NCBI GenBank assembly: GCA_036398775.1
Contig: DASWOJ010000485.1
Span: forward strand, 19,826 to 83,825
Origin: DASWOJ01 sp036398775
GTDB taxonomy: Bacteria > Pseudomonadota > Alphaproteobacteria > Acetobacterales > Acetobacteraceae
DNA: 64,000 bases
Direction: 5' to 3'
Below the pieces are notes generated by a model. It saw only the letters and a list, made by a program, of their open reading frames with translations. It did not search any database and had not been told where the DNA came from. Position 1 is the first letter of the stretch; each line of letters starts with the position of its first letter. The position numbers were made by a program, and so were the translations under genes. Below, in pieces: positions 7,917-16,023 of this stretch.

Positions 7917-8683
7917 GGCCGCACCCCCGGCGTTTCCACCGTCATCCCGTTCGAGCGCCAGCCGAGATACAGGCGCAGCGCCGCCATCTCCCCGCTTTCC
8001 GCCGGAAACGGCAGGGACCGCACGCCGGTCATGCAGTTGCGTATGCGGCGGAGCAGGGACCCCACGCCCTGCCATTCCAGCCGGTAGATCGGGTAGGCGT
8101 TGGCCCTGCCTTCTGGAATGCGCGCGCCGCCCAGGCGGCCGCCTGCGAGCCGGTCGTGACAGTCGGCGCATGACAGGTCGAGCTGTCCCATGCGTGTGTT
8201 GAACAGCATCCGGCCCTGCTCCAGCGCAGCGGCGGCCGGGCCGGAGCCGTCCACCTGGACCGGCATCCCGCGGGATTGCAGCCCGATCAGGGCGGCCAGG
8301 GCCAGCAGGTCGTCGCCTTCCTCCGGCAGGGCAGGGGCGCCCTGGTGCTCCGTGCGGCTCCAGTTGATCCGGGATGCCAGCGTCACTGCCCGGCCGGGCG
8401 CGGCGTCCCAGGCGGGAAGCCGGGCGGCGACGCCGCGCATCGTCTCGGGCGGCCCATGGCAGGCGGCGCAGCTTTGGTTGCGCGGCCCTGCGGGCTGCTC
8501 CCACAGGGCGCGGCCGTTGGCGACCCACAGCATGGCCGGGTTGGCGCCGTCGTCGTCCTGCATGGCCCGCACGGCGGGAGAGGCGTCGTCATAGCCGCTG
8601 CGGGGTGCGCCGGGCGCCGCGGCGAGGATCAGCAGGCCCAGCCCGGCCGCCTTGAAGCCTCGCAGCCGCACCCCCCTCCGCAT
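7913..8683 (-). CDS. soxA: SoxA-like diheme c-type cytochrome (sulfur oxidation)
   Basis: 256 aa from ATG 8683, which begins a signal peptide (RRGVRLRGFKAAGLGLLILAAAPG); a start at 8731 is possible but would read through a palindromic repeat. Two heme-binding motifs, SCAACHG (~residue 84) and SCADCHD, plus the SoxA block NAYPIYRLEWQGVGSLLRRI and RNCMTGVRS. In SoxA the cysteine of that last motif is the modified heme ligand at the active site. SoxAX starts thiosulfate oxidation by coupling it to SoxYZ. No soxX, soxYZ, soxB or soxCD gene is seen nearby, so either the rest is elsewhere or this is an orphan cytochrome with another job. Confidence 0.85.
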   Translation of the reverse strand: MRRGVRLRGFKAAGLGLLILAAAPGAPRSGYDDASPAVRAMQDDDGANPAMLWVANGRALWEQPAGPRNQSCAACHGPPETMRGVAARLPAWDAAPGRAVTLASRINWSRTEHQGAPALPEEGDDLLALAALIGLQSRGMPVQVDGSGPAAAALEQGRMLFNTRMGQLDLSCADCHDRLAGGRLGGARIPEGRANAYPIYRLEWQGVGSLLRRIRNCMTGVRSLPFPAESGEMAALRLYLGWRSNGMTVETPGVRP

Positions 8684-8684
8684 C

Positions 8685-8714
8685 GTAGGGCGGATCAGCG
8701 CAGCGCCATCCGCC
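8685..8714. repeat. Short palindromic repeat, family C, single arm
   Basis: The element begins GTAGGGCGGATCAGCGCAGC and ends ATCCGCC, with GGCGGAT/ATCCGCC as inverted arms. It differs at only a few positions from each arm of the hairpin at 25525-25604. It lies in the 61-bp gap between the N-demethylase-like gene and the chosen SoxA start. Confidence 0.6.
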
Positions 8715-8744
8715 GGCTTGCGCGTGATCATCGGGGCCGGATCA

Positions 8745-9683
8745 TCAGGACGCGCCGCCTCGGGCTGATCCATCGAGGAAGCCGAGCAGCGCCGCCCGGA
8801 ACGGCGGCAGGCTCTTGTAGGCCGCCATCGCCTCCGGCATCGCACGCACCGCCTCGGCCAGGCGCGCGGCGGCGCCAGGCTGGGCGGCGACGCGGGACAG
8901 CGGATAGGTGTGGACCCGGATGGTGAACAGCACGAAGCCGCTCCGGGGCAGGCGGCTCAGCGTCTGCCGCTCCACCCGCAGGAACAGCCGCTCCCCGGCA
9001 TTTGCCGCCGTGAAGGACGGGTCGAGGCCGGTGCGGTGCTTGCCCTCGACCTGGAACAGCGCGGGGTCGTCGGTGACGGACCAGTTCAGCCGCTCCGTCA
9101 GCTTGCCAGGCTTGAGGTGGCGCATGAAGCGGTCCACCGGCGTTGAAAGCGTGTCGGCATACAGCGGCACCCGGTCGTGGATGTCTGCCAGGGGACGGCC
9201 GATCTTCTCGTGCAGGCGCCAGCGGCTGGGAGCGCACAGCACGGCGGCGCGCAGGACCGGGATGCCCCCTTCGACGCCGATCAGGCATAGATCCTCCTGG
9301 ACCAGCCGTCCCGCCAGTTCCAGGGGGTCGCAGGGCGGGTCCGCCAGGTTCCAGCTCTCCCCGGTCAGGCGGTTGCACAACAAGGCTCCGTCGCGCCTGA
9401 AATGGCTCGGGCAGCATGCCGCCAACAGGCAGGCGATGCGATCGAGGGTTTCCCGCCGTGCCAGCTCCGACCCGGCGGTTGCCGCGAACACCTCCGCATG
9501 GCGATGGTCGAGCAAGGTGCGGCGCTCCGCCAGCTCGACCGGGTAGCGCTCGTCCAACTCGACCAACGTATCTCCAGGGCGGGAGACCAGCCCCAGCATC
9601 ATGCGGTGCGGACCCGCTTCGAAAGGCAAATAGAATGCTTCGGCAGGTAAAGCTGGGAGGCGGCATGCCGCATCAACCGTCAT
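8745..9683 (-). CDS. Heme-dependent oxidative N-demethylase-like protein (DUF3445)
   Basis: 312 aa from ATG 9683 (MTVDAACRLPALP). The family pattern runs throughout: MMLGLVSRPGDTLVELDERYP near residue 28, CLIGVEGGIPVLRAAVLCAPSRW in the middle, and LRVERQTLSRLPRSGFVLFTI toward the end, the last being the strongest signature of DUF3445/HDOD proteins. Characterised relatives bind heme and oxidatively demethylate dimethylamine-type substrates; the substrate here is unknown. The gene is followed on the same strand, 61 bp downstream, by the SoxA-like cytochrome, so the two may be co-expressed. No signal peptide is seen. Confidence 0.85.
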   Translation of the reverse strand: MTVDAACRLPALPAEAFYLPFEAGPHRMMLGLVSRPGDTLVELDERYPVELAERRTLLDHRHAEVFAATAGSELARRETLDRIACLLAACCPSHFRRDGALLCNRLTGESWNLADPPCDPLELAGRLVQEDLCLIGVEGGIPVLRAAVLCAPSRWRLHEKIGRPLADIHDRVPLYADTLSTPVDRFMRHLKPGKLTERLNWSVTDDPALFQVEGKHRTGLDPSFTAANAGERLFLRVERQTLSRLPRSGFVLFTIRVHTYPLSRVAAQPGAAARLAEAVRAMPEAMAAYKSLPPFRAALLGFLDGSARGGAS

Positions 9684-9730
9684 GCCGCCATCCCGACCGG
9701 GTTGCCCAGCCAACCATTGCAGCCCGCAGG

Positions 9731-9904
9731 TCAGTCTATTGCGTCGCCCACGGCGTGGATGGGCGCGCCGATGGGTTTGCCGACGACCGGGACCACCTCG
9801 ATGACATCTCCGGCGGCACGGAATGGCAGCGCCACCACGCCGCAACCGCTCAGGGCAAGAGGGATCGCGACTGCCAGGAGCAGTGCGGCCCGCGGCAGCC
9901 TCAC
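9731..9904 (-). CDS. Small lipoprotein, DUF6726-like
   Basis: 57 aa from a GTG start at 9904 that overlaps the stop of the upstream gene as GTGA. It has a lipoprotein signal (LPRAALLLAVAIPLALSGC) with Cys20 as lipidation site, then a short tail VVALPFRAAGDVIEVVPVVG. The pattern resembles the DUF6726 family, but I recall that family only loosely. Function unknown; inner or outer membrane anchoring expected. Confidence 0.7.
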   Translation of the reverse strand: MRLPRAALLLAVAIPLALSGCGVVALPFRAAGDVIEVVPVVGKPIGAPIHAVGDAID

Positions 9905-10185
9905 CGCACCGGGACCGAGTTGGCGGGCGCCTGGCCCGGCGGTGTCGGCGCCGGCATGGGTGCCGGGGCGCCTGGTGCGCCCTGCAGGATGACACCGCCA
10001 CCCTGGTAGGCGCGGTTCGCCTCGGGCGTGAAGGGGCCGCGGTCGAGCGGGGTTCCAGAGGAGGAGGTGGACTGGGCACGCGCATGGGGCGCACGGGCGT
10101 GCTTGGCGGGATGCCGCGGGGGCGTTTGTGCCAGGGCCGGGGCGGCCAATGCCATAATGGCTGCGATCGTGAGGATGGGGCGCAT
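9901..10185 (-). CDS. Small exported protein of unknown function
   Basis: 94 aa from ATG 10185, preceded by a good ribosome binding site (AGGAG, 5-9 bases upstream). The N-terminus MRPILTIAAIMALAAPALAQ is a signal peptide with an AxA-type cleavage site. The mature part is rich in His, Pro and Ala and contains FTPEANRAYQGGGVILQGAP, then a Pro/Ala-rich tail. No known domain recognised. It is translationally coupled to the small lipoprotein downstream, so the pair probably acts at the cell envelope. Confidence 0.75.
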   Translation of the reverse strand: MRPILTIAAIMALAAPALAQTPPRHPAKHARAPHARAQSTSSSGTPLDRGPFTPEANRAYQGGGVILQGAPGAPAPMPAPTPPGQAPANSVPVR

Positions 10186-10629
10186 GAAGTCTCCTGTCAG
10201 TTGCCTTGGATGCTGCTCGTAAAGCCTTGCGGGGATCAAGGATGACGTCCAAGCCAGTTGCTGCAGGGACACAACTGCCAACTGCCGGCGCAGGTTGCCA
10301 TGCCTGTTTACGTACACTTTTATGCCGGGCATCCATGACACAGGCTACCGGGCTGACGCAGGCCGGGCGGCGCCGCAGGACCCGGCAAGCGCAACCGTGT
10401 TACTGGCCGTCAAGCCGGATACGCGCGATGCTGCGTGCCAGCCCATCGAAGGCCGGAGGCGAAACCCTCGTCCCGGCCCGGCGGGAGAATGGGGCGGCAG
10501 GCGCAGGAAAGACCGTTTGAAGTTGGTTGCCTCGGCAGGGACCTGCGCTTACCCATTGGCCATGAAGCAGTTGCACCTGGCGCAAGGGGCGGCAGTCCCA
10601 AGCTGAACAGGGCACCCACGGAGGAAACG
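10186..10629. other. Gene-free divergent region
   Basis: About 440 bp between the exported protein gene (minus) and the acyl-CoA dehydrogenase gene (plus). No convincing coding frame, RNA or strong palindrome was seen. A GAGGAAACG ribosome binding site lies at its right end. It should carry the promoters of both flanking genes, but no clear -35/-10 pair could be assigned. Confidence 0.5.
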
Positions 10630-11868
10630 ATGGAATTCGCGTATTCGGACAAGGTCCAGCGGTTGCAGGCCCGCTTGCTCGCCTTCATGGACGAGCACAT
10701 CCACCCCAACGAGAAGACCTTCATCGCCCAACTGGCCGGCGCGGCCGACCGCTGGCAGCCGGTGCCGGTGGTGCAGGAGTTGAAGCCGGTGGCCAAGCGC
10801 GAAGGCCTGTGGAACCTGTTCCTGGCCCATAGCGGCCGCGGCGCCGGGCTGACCAACCTGGAATATGCACCGCTCGCCGAGATCATGGGCCGGGTGCAGT
10901 GGGCGTCCGAGGTGTTCAACTGCTCAGCCCCAGACACCGGCAACATGGAAACCCTGGAGCTGTATGGGACCGAGGCGCAGAAGGCCCGCTGGCTGGCGCC
11001 GCTGCTGGAGGGCGAGATACGCTCGGCGTTCTGCATGACGGAGCCGGAGGTGGCGTCGTCGGACGCGACCAACATCGAGCTGCGGATCGAGCGGCGCGGC
11101 GGCGAGTACGTCATCAACGGCCGCAAGTGGTGGTCGTCCGGCGCCGGCGACCCGCGCTGCGCCGTCCTGATCGTCATGGGCAAGACCGACCCGGCCAACA
11201 CCGACAAGCACCGCCAGCAGTCCATGATCCTGGTGCCGCGCGACACGCCGGGGGTGACGGTGCTGCGGACGCTGCCGGTGTTCGGCTACGACGATGCGCC
11301 GCACGGCCATGCCGAGATCACCTTCGAGGACGTGCGGGTGCCGGCGGAGAGCATCCTGCTCGGCGAGGGCCGCGGCTTCGAGATCGCGCAGGGGCGGCTT
11401 GGGCCGGGGCGCATCCACCACTGCATGCGTACTATCGGCCTGGCCGAGCGGGCGCTGGAGATGATGTGCAAGCGCTCCCTGGCCCGGCATCCCTTCGGCA
11501 AGCCGCTGGCCGACCAGGGCGTGACGATGGAGCGGATCGCCAACAGCCGCATCATGATAGACCAGTGCCGCCTGCTGGTGCTGCACGCCGCCTGGAAGAT
11601 GGACACGGTGGGCAACAAGGCAGCCCGGCGCGAGATCGCCGAGATCAAGGTGTCCATCCCCAACATGGCCTGCCAGGTGCTGGACTGGGCGGTGCAGATG
11701 CACGGCGCCGGCGGCGTGTCGGACGATTTCGGCCTGGCGAGGATGTATGCCACCGCCCGCACGATGCGGATCGTGGACGGGCCGGACGAGGTGCACCGCC
11801 ACCAGCTCGGACGGCTGGAACTGGCGAAGTACAAGCCGGCCCGGCCGAACAGCATGGCCGCCGAGTAG
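10630..11868 (+). CDS. Acyl-CoA dehydrogenase family protein (ACAD11-like)
   Basis: 412 aa from ATG 10630, preceded by GAGGAAACG. The acyl-CoA dehydrogenase fold is recognised from FCMTEPEVASSDATNI (flavin/substrate binding), INGRKWWSSGAGDPRC, RLGPGRIHHCMRTIGLAERA, and the C-terminal QMHGAGGVSDDFGLARMYAT ... RIVDGPDEVH. This set is typical of the ACAD10/ACAD11 branch. The next gene, starting within 4 bp, is the matching phosphotransferase; in mammals the two are fused in one protein. Characterised relatives act in catabolism of 4-hydroxy acids, the kinase phosphorylating the hydroxyacyl-CoA and the dehydrogenase helping move the oxygen function. FAD-dependent, cytosolic. Confidence 0.92.
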   Translation: MEFAYSDKVQRLQARLLAFMDEHIHPNEKTFIAQLAGAADRWQPVPVVQELKPVAKREGLWNLFLAHSGRGAGLTNLEYAPLAEIMGRVQWASEVFNCSAPDTGNMETLELYGTEAQKARWLAPLLEGEIRSAFCMTEPEVASSDATNIELRIERRGGEYVINGRKWWSSGAGDPRCAVLIVMGKTDPANTDKHRQQSMILVPRDTPGVTVLRTLPVFGYDDAPHGHAEITFEDVRVPAESILLGEGRGFEIAQGRLGPGRIHHCMRTIGLAERALEMMCKRSLARHPFGKPLADQGVTMERIANSRIMIDQCRLLVLHAAWKMDTVGNKAARREIAEIKVSIPNMACQVLDWAVQMHGAGGVSDDFGLARMYATARTMRIVDGPDEVHRHQLGRLELAKYKPARPNSMAAE

Positions 11869-11871
11869 GTG

Positions 11872-12948
11872 ATGGACGCCCCGCACATGCTTGCAGGCGG
11901 AGCGGCGCCGCAGCCGGGGGTGCCGACGCTCGTAGCACCCCTGGCCAACCACCGGCTGGATGAGGCGCGGCTGGCGGCCTACCTGGAGCGCGAGCTGCCG
12001 GGGTTCGCCGGGCCGCTCACGGTGCGGCAGTTCCAGGGCGGGCAGTCCAACCCGACCTACCACCTGCACACCCCCGGCGCCGAGTATGTGCTGCGCAAGA
12101 AGCCGCCGGGGACGCTGCTGCCCTCGGCGCATGCGGTGGACCGCGAATACCGGGTGCAGGCGGCGCTGGCGGGGTCGGCGGTGCCGGTCGCGCCGATGCT
12201 GCTGCTGAGCATGGACGAGGGCGTGGTCGGCACCCCGTTCTACGTCATGGCCCATGTGCCGGGCCGGGTGTTCAGCAACCGCGCGCTGCCCGGCCTGCCG
12301 CCCGCGGACCGCGCCGCGATGTATGACGACATGAACCGGGTGCTGGCGGCGCTGCACAGCGTGGACTGGCACGCCGCGGGGCTGGAGGGCTTCGGCCGCC
12401 CACAGGCCTACGTCGCCCGGCAGATCGAGCGGTGGAGCCGGCAGTATGTCGCCTCCAACGCCGGGGACGTGCCGGAGATGGACCGGCTGATGGCCTGGCT
12501 GCCGGCCCACCTGCCCGCGGCCGACGAGACGGCCATCGCGCATGGCGACTTCCGGCTGGGCAACCTGATCTTCCATCCCACCGAGCCGCGGGTGGTGGCC
12601 GTGCTGGACTGGGAGCTGTCCACCTTGGGGCATCCGCTGGCGGACCTGGCCTACAACTGCATCCCCTGGCGCCTGCCGGTGGCCATCGAGGGCTTGGTGG
12701 GCGCCGACGCGCCGGGCATACCGGACGAGGCATCCTATGTCGCCGCCTACTGCCGCCGCACCGGGCGGGACGGGGCGCCGTCGCTGGACTTCTTCGTGGT
12801 GTTCTCCTTGTTTCGCTGGGCGGCGATTGCGGCCGGGGTGTATCGCCGGGCGCTGGACGGCAACGCGGCGGATGCGGGCGCGCTGGTCATCGGCAACAAG
12901 TTCCGGGTGCTGGCGGAAGCCGCATGGGCGTTGGCGGGGCGGATTTGA
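11872..12948 (+). CDS. Phosphotransferase family protein (APH fold, ACAD10/11-like kinase)
   Basis: 358 aa from ATG 11872; GTG at 11869 directly precedes it and is an alternative. The aminoglycoside-phosphotransferase fold is shown by the N-terminal FQGGQSNPTYHL nucleotide loop, the catalytic loop AHGDFRLGNLIFHP and the metal-binding VLDWELSTLGHPLADLAY. The GGQSNPTY and DWELSTLGHPLADL forms are characteristic of the kinase domain of ACAD10/11 and of bacterial 4-hydroxyacyl-CoA kinases rather than antibiotic-resistance enzymes. Directly downstream of its dehydrogenase partner, almost certainly one operon. An alternative substrate is choline-like or fatty alcohols; the pairing makes hydroxyacyl-CoA more likely. 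Confidence 0.9.
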   Translation: MDAPHMLAGGAAPQPGVPTLVAPLANHRLDEARLAAYLERELPGFAGPLTVRQFQGGQSNPTYHLHTPGAEYVLRKKPPGTLLPSAHAVDREYRVQAALAGSAVPVAPMLLLSMDEGVVGTPFYVMAHVPGRVFSNRALPGLPPADRAAMYDDMNRVLAALHSVDWHAAGLEGFGRPQAYVARQIERWSRQYVASNAGDVPEMDRLMAWLPAHLPAADETAIAHGDFRLGNLIFHPTEPRVVAVLDWELSTLGHPLADLAYNCIPWRLPVAIEGLVGADAPGIPDEASYVAAYCRRTGRDGAPSLDFFVVFSLFRWAAIAAGVYRRALDGNAADAGALVIGNKFRVLAEAAWALAGRI

Positions 12949-13105
12949 TGCTGGCCGCCTTGCTCTGACCTTCGTCGTTGCGAGCAGTGCAGCGGCGCCA
13001 AAACTCTAGCGCTATGCCTAGGGTCTTAGCGGCGCTGGGTTCGTCACGTCGCGAGCAGCCCGGCATCCACCTGGGGAGAGCCGCCTGGCGTGAGCCGCTC
13101 GCCAC

Positions 13106-13252
13106 GTCGTGTACGAGGGCTTGCTGTTCACCTGGCGGCGGCAGGTGCGTGACGGCGTGCTGAGGGCACCCGAGATAACGGTGTTCATTCCGGTGCAGAT
13201 GCTCAACACGCCCCTGGCGACGCTTGGCCTGTGTGCGATTACTGGACGCTGA
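13106..13252 (+). pseudogene. Remnant of an IS66-family OrfA-like transposase gene
   Basis: The frame 13106-13252 reads GLLFTWRRQVRDGVLRAPE followed by TVFIPVQML and a stop, resembling the middle of the small IS66 accessory protein (WRRQxRxG ... FxPV). Just upstream in another frame GVSRS would correspond to the preceding helix, suggesting a frameshift. No start, no orfB or transposase gene and no clear terminal repeats remain. It lies in an otherwise gene-free 443-bp stretch (12949-13391) and next to two genes with different codon use. Confidence 0.5.
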
Positions 13253-13391
13253 ACAGAAGCCGCCGCGGCCACAGCGCGACGGAACGCTGCCAGTCCTTGC
13301 CTGCGGCGGTAAGTTGAACCGGGCGTCGGCACGCCCGTTCTGGCTTGCCGGAGCGGGACTTTTGACCGCCCACACGACGAGGAGCACGACC

Positions 13392-14417
13392 ATGGAATAC
13401 AGGAGATTGGGCGCGTCCGGCTTCACGGTGCCCGTCTTGAGTTTCGGAACCGGCACGTTCGGTGGCCGTGGCGAGCTGTTCGCGGCCTGGGGCAGCACCG
13501 ACGTTGCCGAGGCGACGCGCCTCGTGGATATCTGCCTCGACGCCGGGCTGACCATGTTCGACAGCGCGGACATCTACTCTGGAGGGGCGGCGGAGGAGAT
13601 CCTGGGCGAGGCGATCAAGGGGCGGCGGAACCAGGTGATCATCTCCACCAAGGCCACGTTCCGCTCGGGCACCGGGCCAAACGAGGTGGGCTCGTCGCGC
13701 CATCACCTCGTGCAAGCCTGCGAGGCCGCGCTGCGGCGGCTCGGGACCGACCATATCGACCTGTTCCAACTGCACGGCTTCGACGCCGTGACGCCGGTGG
13801 AGGAGGTGCTGTCCACGCTCGACGACCTCGTGCGTGCGGGCAAGATAGGTTACGTCGGCGTCTCGAACTTCTCGGGTTGGCACCTCATGAAGTCGCTGGC
13901 CGCCGCCGACCGCCATGGCTGGCCGCGCTATGTGGCCAACCAGACCTACTATTCCCTGATCGGCCGCGACTACGAGTGGGAACTGATGCCGCTTGGCCTC
14001 GACCAGGGCGTGGGCGCGGTGGTGTGGAGCCCGCTCGGCTGGGGGCGGCTGACGGGTAAGATCCGGCGGGGGCAGCCCTTGCCCGAGGCCAGCCGGCTGC
14101 ACAAGACGGCCGAGTACGGACCTCCGGTGGACGACGAGCACCTGTTCCGGGTGATGGATGCGCTCGATGCGGTGGCGGAGGAAACGGGCAAGACGGTGCC
14201 GCAAGTCGCGCTGAACTGGCTGTTGCAGCGGCCCACAGTCGCCACCGTCATCATTGGCGCACGCGACGAGGCGCAGTTGCGGCAGAACCTGGGCGCCGTG
14301 GGATGGACGCTCACGCCCGAGCAGGTGGCCCGGCTCGACGAGGCCAGCACCGTCACGCTCCCCTACCCCTACTGGCACCAGCGCGGCTTTGCCGAGCGCA
14401 ACCCGCCGCCGGTCTGA
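13392..14417 (+). CDS. Aldo/keto reductase
   Basis: 341 aa from ATG 13392, with GAGGAGCAC upstream as ribosome binding site. The (beta/alpha)8 aldo-keto reductase pattern is complete: catalytic Asp and Tyr in DSADIYSGGAAEE, Lys in ISTKATF, His in FQLHGFDAVTP, and the NADPH-binding VIIGARDEAQLRQNLGAV near the end. It is related to the second aldo-keto reductase at 35256 (same length class and motif forms) but clearly diverged. Substrate unknown; such enzymes reduce aldehydes or sugars. Codons such as CTC and TCG appear more often than in the preceding genes, and an IS66-like remnant lies directly upstream, so recent acquisition is possible. Confidence 0.9.
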   Translation: MEYRRLGASGFTVPVLSFGTGTFGGRGELFAAWGSTDVAEATRLVDICLDAGLTMFDSADIYSGGAAEEILGEAIKGRRNQVIISTKATFRSGTGPNEVGSSRHHLVQACEAALRRLGTDHIDLFQLHGFDAVTPVEEVLSTLDDLVRAGKIGYVGVSNFSGWHLMKSLAAADRHGWPRYVANQTYYSLIGRDYEWELMPLGLDQGVGAVVWSPLGWGRLTGKIRRGQPLPEASRLHKTAEYGPPVDDEHLFRVMDALDAVAEETGKTVPQVALNWLLQRPTVATVIIGARDEAQLRQNLGAVGWTLTPEQVARLDEASTVTLPYPYWHQRGFAERNPPPV

Positions 14418-14624
14418 CGTGGGGCTGGCCGGGACCGCGCCGCGTTGTTGATCAGCGCGGCTGCCGGACCTAAGGGAGAACATGGGTGCTCAATGTATTG
14501 TTGCGCTGATCAGCATTGAGATCTATCGCTGATCTGCTGCCGGCTGACGCGGGCTTCCGATCCCAGGCACGGAAAGGCTGCGTGACGGACAACGCAGCGG
14601 CATCAGCGCGCCGGCACCGGACCA

Positions 14625-15848
14625 TCAGGCTTTCGACGGCACAGCGTATCCCGGACGTTCGAGAACGTAGGACGCACCAAACACCGCCAAGCCCGCGAGG
14701 GTGAGCAGCGCCCCAACTGCCCCGGTCGAAGTCCAGCCAAAGCCTGCCGCGATCACCGCCCCACCAAGCCAGGCGCCGAGGGCGTTGGCCACATTGAATG
14801 CGGAATGGTTGAGCGAGGCCGCCAGCATCTGGGCGTCGGGCGCCACATCCAAAAGACGGGTTTGGAGGGCGGGTCCAAGCCCCATGCTGGTGGCCCCGAT
14901 CAGGAAGATGTTGATCGTGACGGCGGGTAGGCTGACGGGAGTGAAGAAGAAGAACGCCTGCGCCACCATGCTCAGCGCCATCGTCACCCCGATGGCGCGC
15001 ATGACGCCCCGGTCCGCCATCCAGCCGCCAGCCATGTTCCCCACGATCATCCCAAGGCCAAAGATGGCGAGCAGGACCGGCACCATCGTCTCATGGACCC
15101 GGGTCACCTCCGTCAGCGTGGGTGCGATGTAGCTGTAGATTGCAAACATGCCGCCGAACCCGATGGCAGCGGTGGCAAGGGCCAGCAGGACCCGTGGATG
15201 CAGCATCGCGCTCATCTCACGCTTGACGCCGATCGCTTGCCCGGCGCCAACGACGGGCAGGCAGACGCGGATCAGGAGGGCAGTGGCCAGCGCCAGCGCG
15301 GCAACGGCGCCAAACACGATGCGCCATCCCGCAACCTGTCCGAGCCATGTCGCCAAGGGGACGCCCAGCAGGTTTGCGACGCTGAGACCGAGGATGACCC
15401 GCGCCACGGCACTGGCCCGCCGGCCAGGCGGCACCAGGGACGCGGCTACCATGGCAGCGGTGCCGAGATACGCGCCGTGCGGCAGGCCCGCGACGAGGCG
15501 TGCAGCGGTGATGCCGAGGAAGTCCGGTGCGAAGGCGGTCGCAAGGTTGCCGAGGGCGATCAGCAGCGCGAGGCCGATCAGCAGCCGGCGCCGGGGGCAG
15601 CGGGTGAAGCTCAAGGCGATGAGGGGCGCACCGAAGACGACGCCCACGGCATAGGCGCTGATCGTAAGCCCGCCCCTCGACACCGAGACGCCGGCTTCCG
15701 CGGCGACCTGGGGCAACAGTCCCATGGACGCGAACTCGCTGACGCCAAGGGCGAAGGCGCCGAGGCACAAGGCGAGTTCGGCGGCATGGGCGCCATATGA
15801 TGAGAGGGTTGGCGTAGAAGCGGCGTTCGAAATCATTCGCATGTCCAT
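14625..15848 (-). CDS. MFS transporter, DHA1 (AraJ/arabinose-efflux-like) family
   Basis: 407 aa from ATG 15848 (also ATG at 15842 and 15836). About twelve hydrophobic segments. Characteristic parts: FALGVSEFASMGLLPQVAAE in helix 1, the A-like loop SFTRCPRRRLLIG after helix 2, and helix 4-5 AARLVAGLPHGAYLGTAAMVAA, a form typical of the YdhP/AraJ group of drug-H+ antiporters and sugar exporters. It should export a small organic compound across the inner membrane using proton motive force. Convergent with the aldo/keto reductase; both share a codon use unlike the Liv operon that follows. Substrate not predictable. Confidence 0.88.
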   Translation of the reverse strand: MDMRMISNAASTPTLSSYGAHAAELALCLGAFALGVSEFASMGLLPQVAAEAGVSVSRGGLTISAYAVGVVFGAPLIALSFTRCPRRRLLIGLALLIALGNLATAFAPDFLGITAARLVAGLPHGAYLGTAAMVAASLVPPGRRASAVARVILGLSVANLLGVPLATWLGQVAGWRIVFGAVAALALATALLIRVCLPVVGAGQAIGVKREMSAMLHPRVLLALATAAIGFGGMFAIYSYIAPTLTEVTRVHETMVPVLLAIFGLGMIVGNMAGGWMADRGVMRAIGVTMALSMVAQAFFFFTPVSLPAVTINIFLIGATSMGLGPALQTRLLDVAPDAQMLAASLNHSAFNVANALGAWLGGAVIAAGFGWTSTGAVGALLTLAGLAVFGASYVLERPGYAVPSKA

Positions 15849-16023
15849 TCCAAGAGAATGGACGCTTCCTCACCAGGCTTGCCCGGCATTACGCCGCGCC
15901 AGCGGTGTCGTTATTCTCCTTGTAGCCACTTCCTGCGCTCACGCGAAGGTCCGCCGTCTGCCACAGGCAGTCACTCATTGTGGCAGCCGGTTTCAAAGCC
16001 GTGGCTGTTGGCATGAGCCGCCG

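Noticed and set aside
11872..12948. Aminoglycoside resistance gene
   Set aside because: The APH fold is present, but the GGQSNPTY and DWELSTLGHPLADL motifs and the adjacent acyl-CoA dehydrogenase point to an ACAD10/11-type kinase.
12971..12990. CGTCGTTGCGAGCAGTGCAG as a third family B repeat
   Set aside because: Only one half-site is present and no matching opposite arm was found nearby; could be a remnant but is too short to list.
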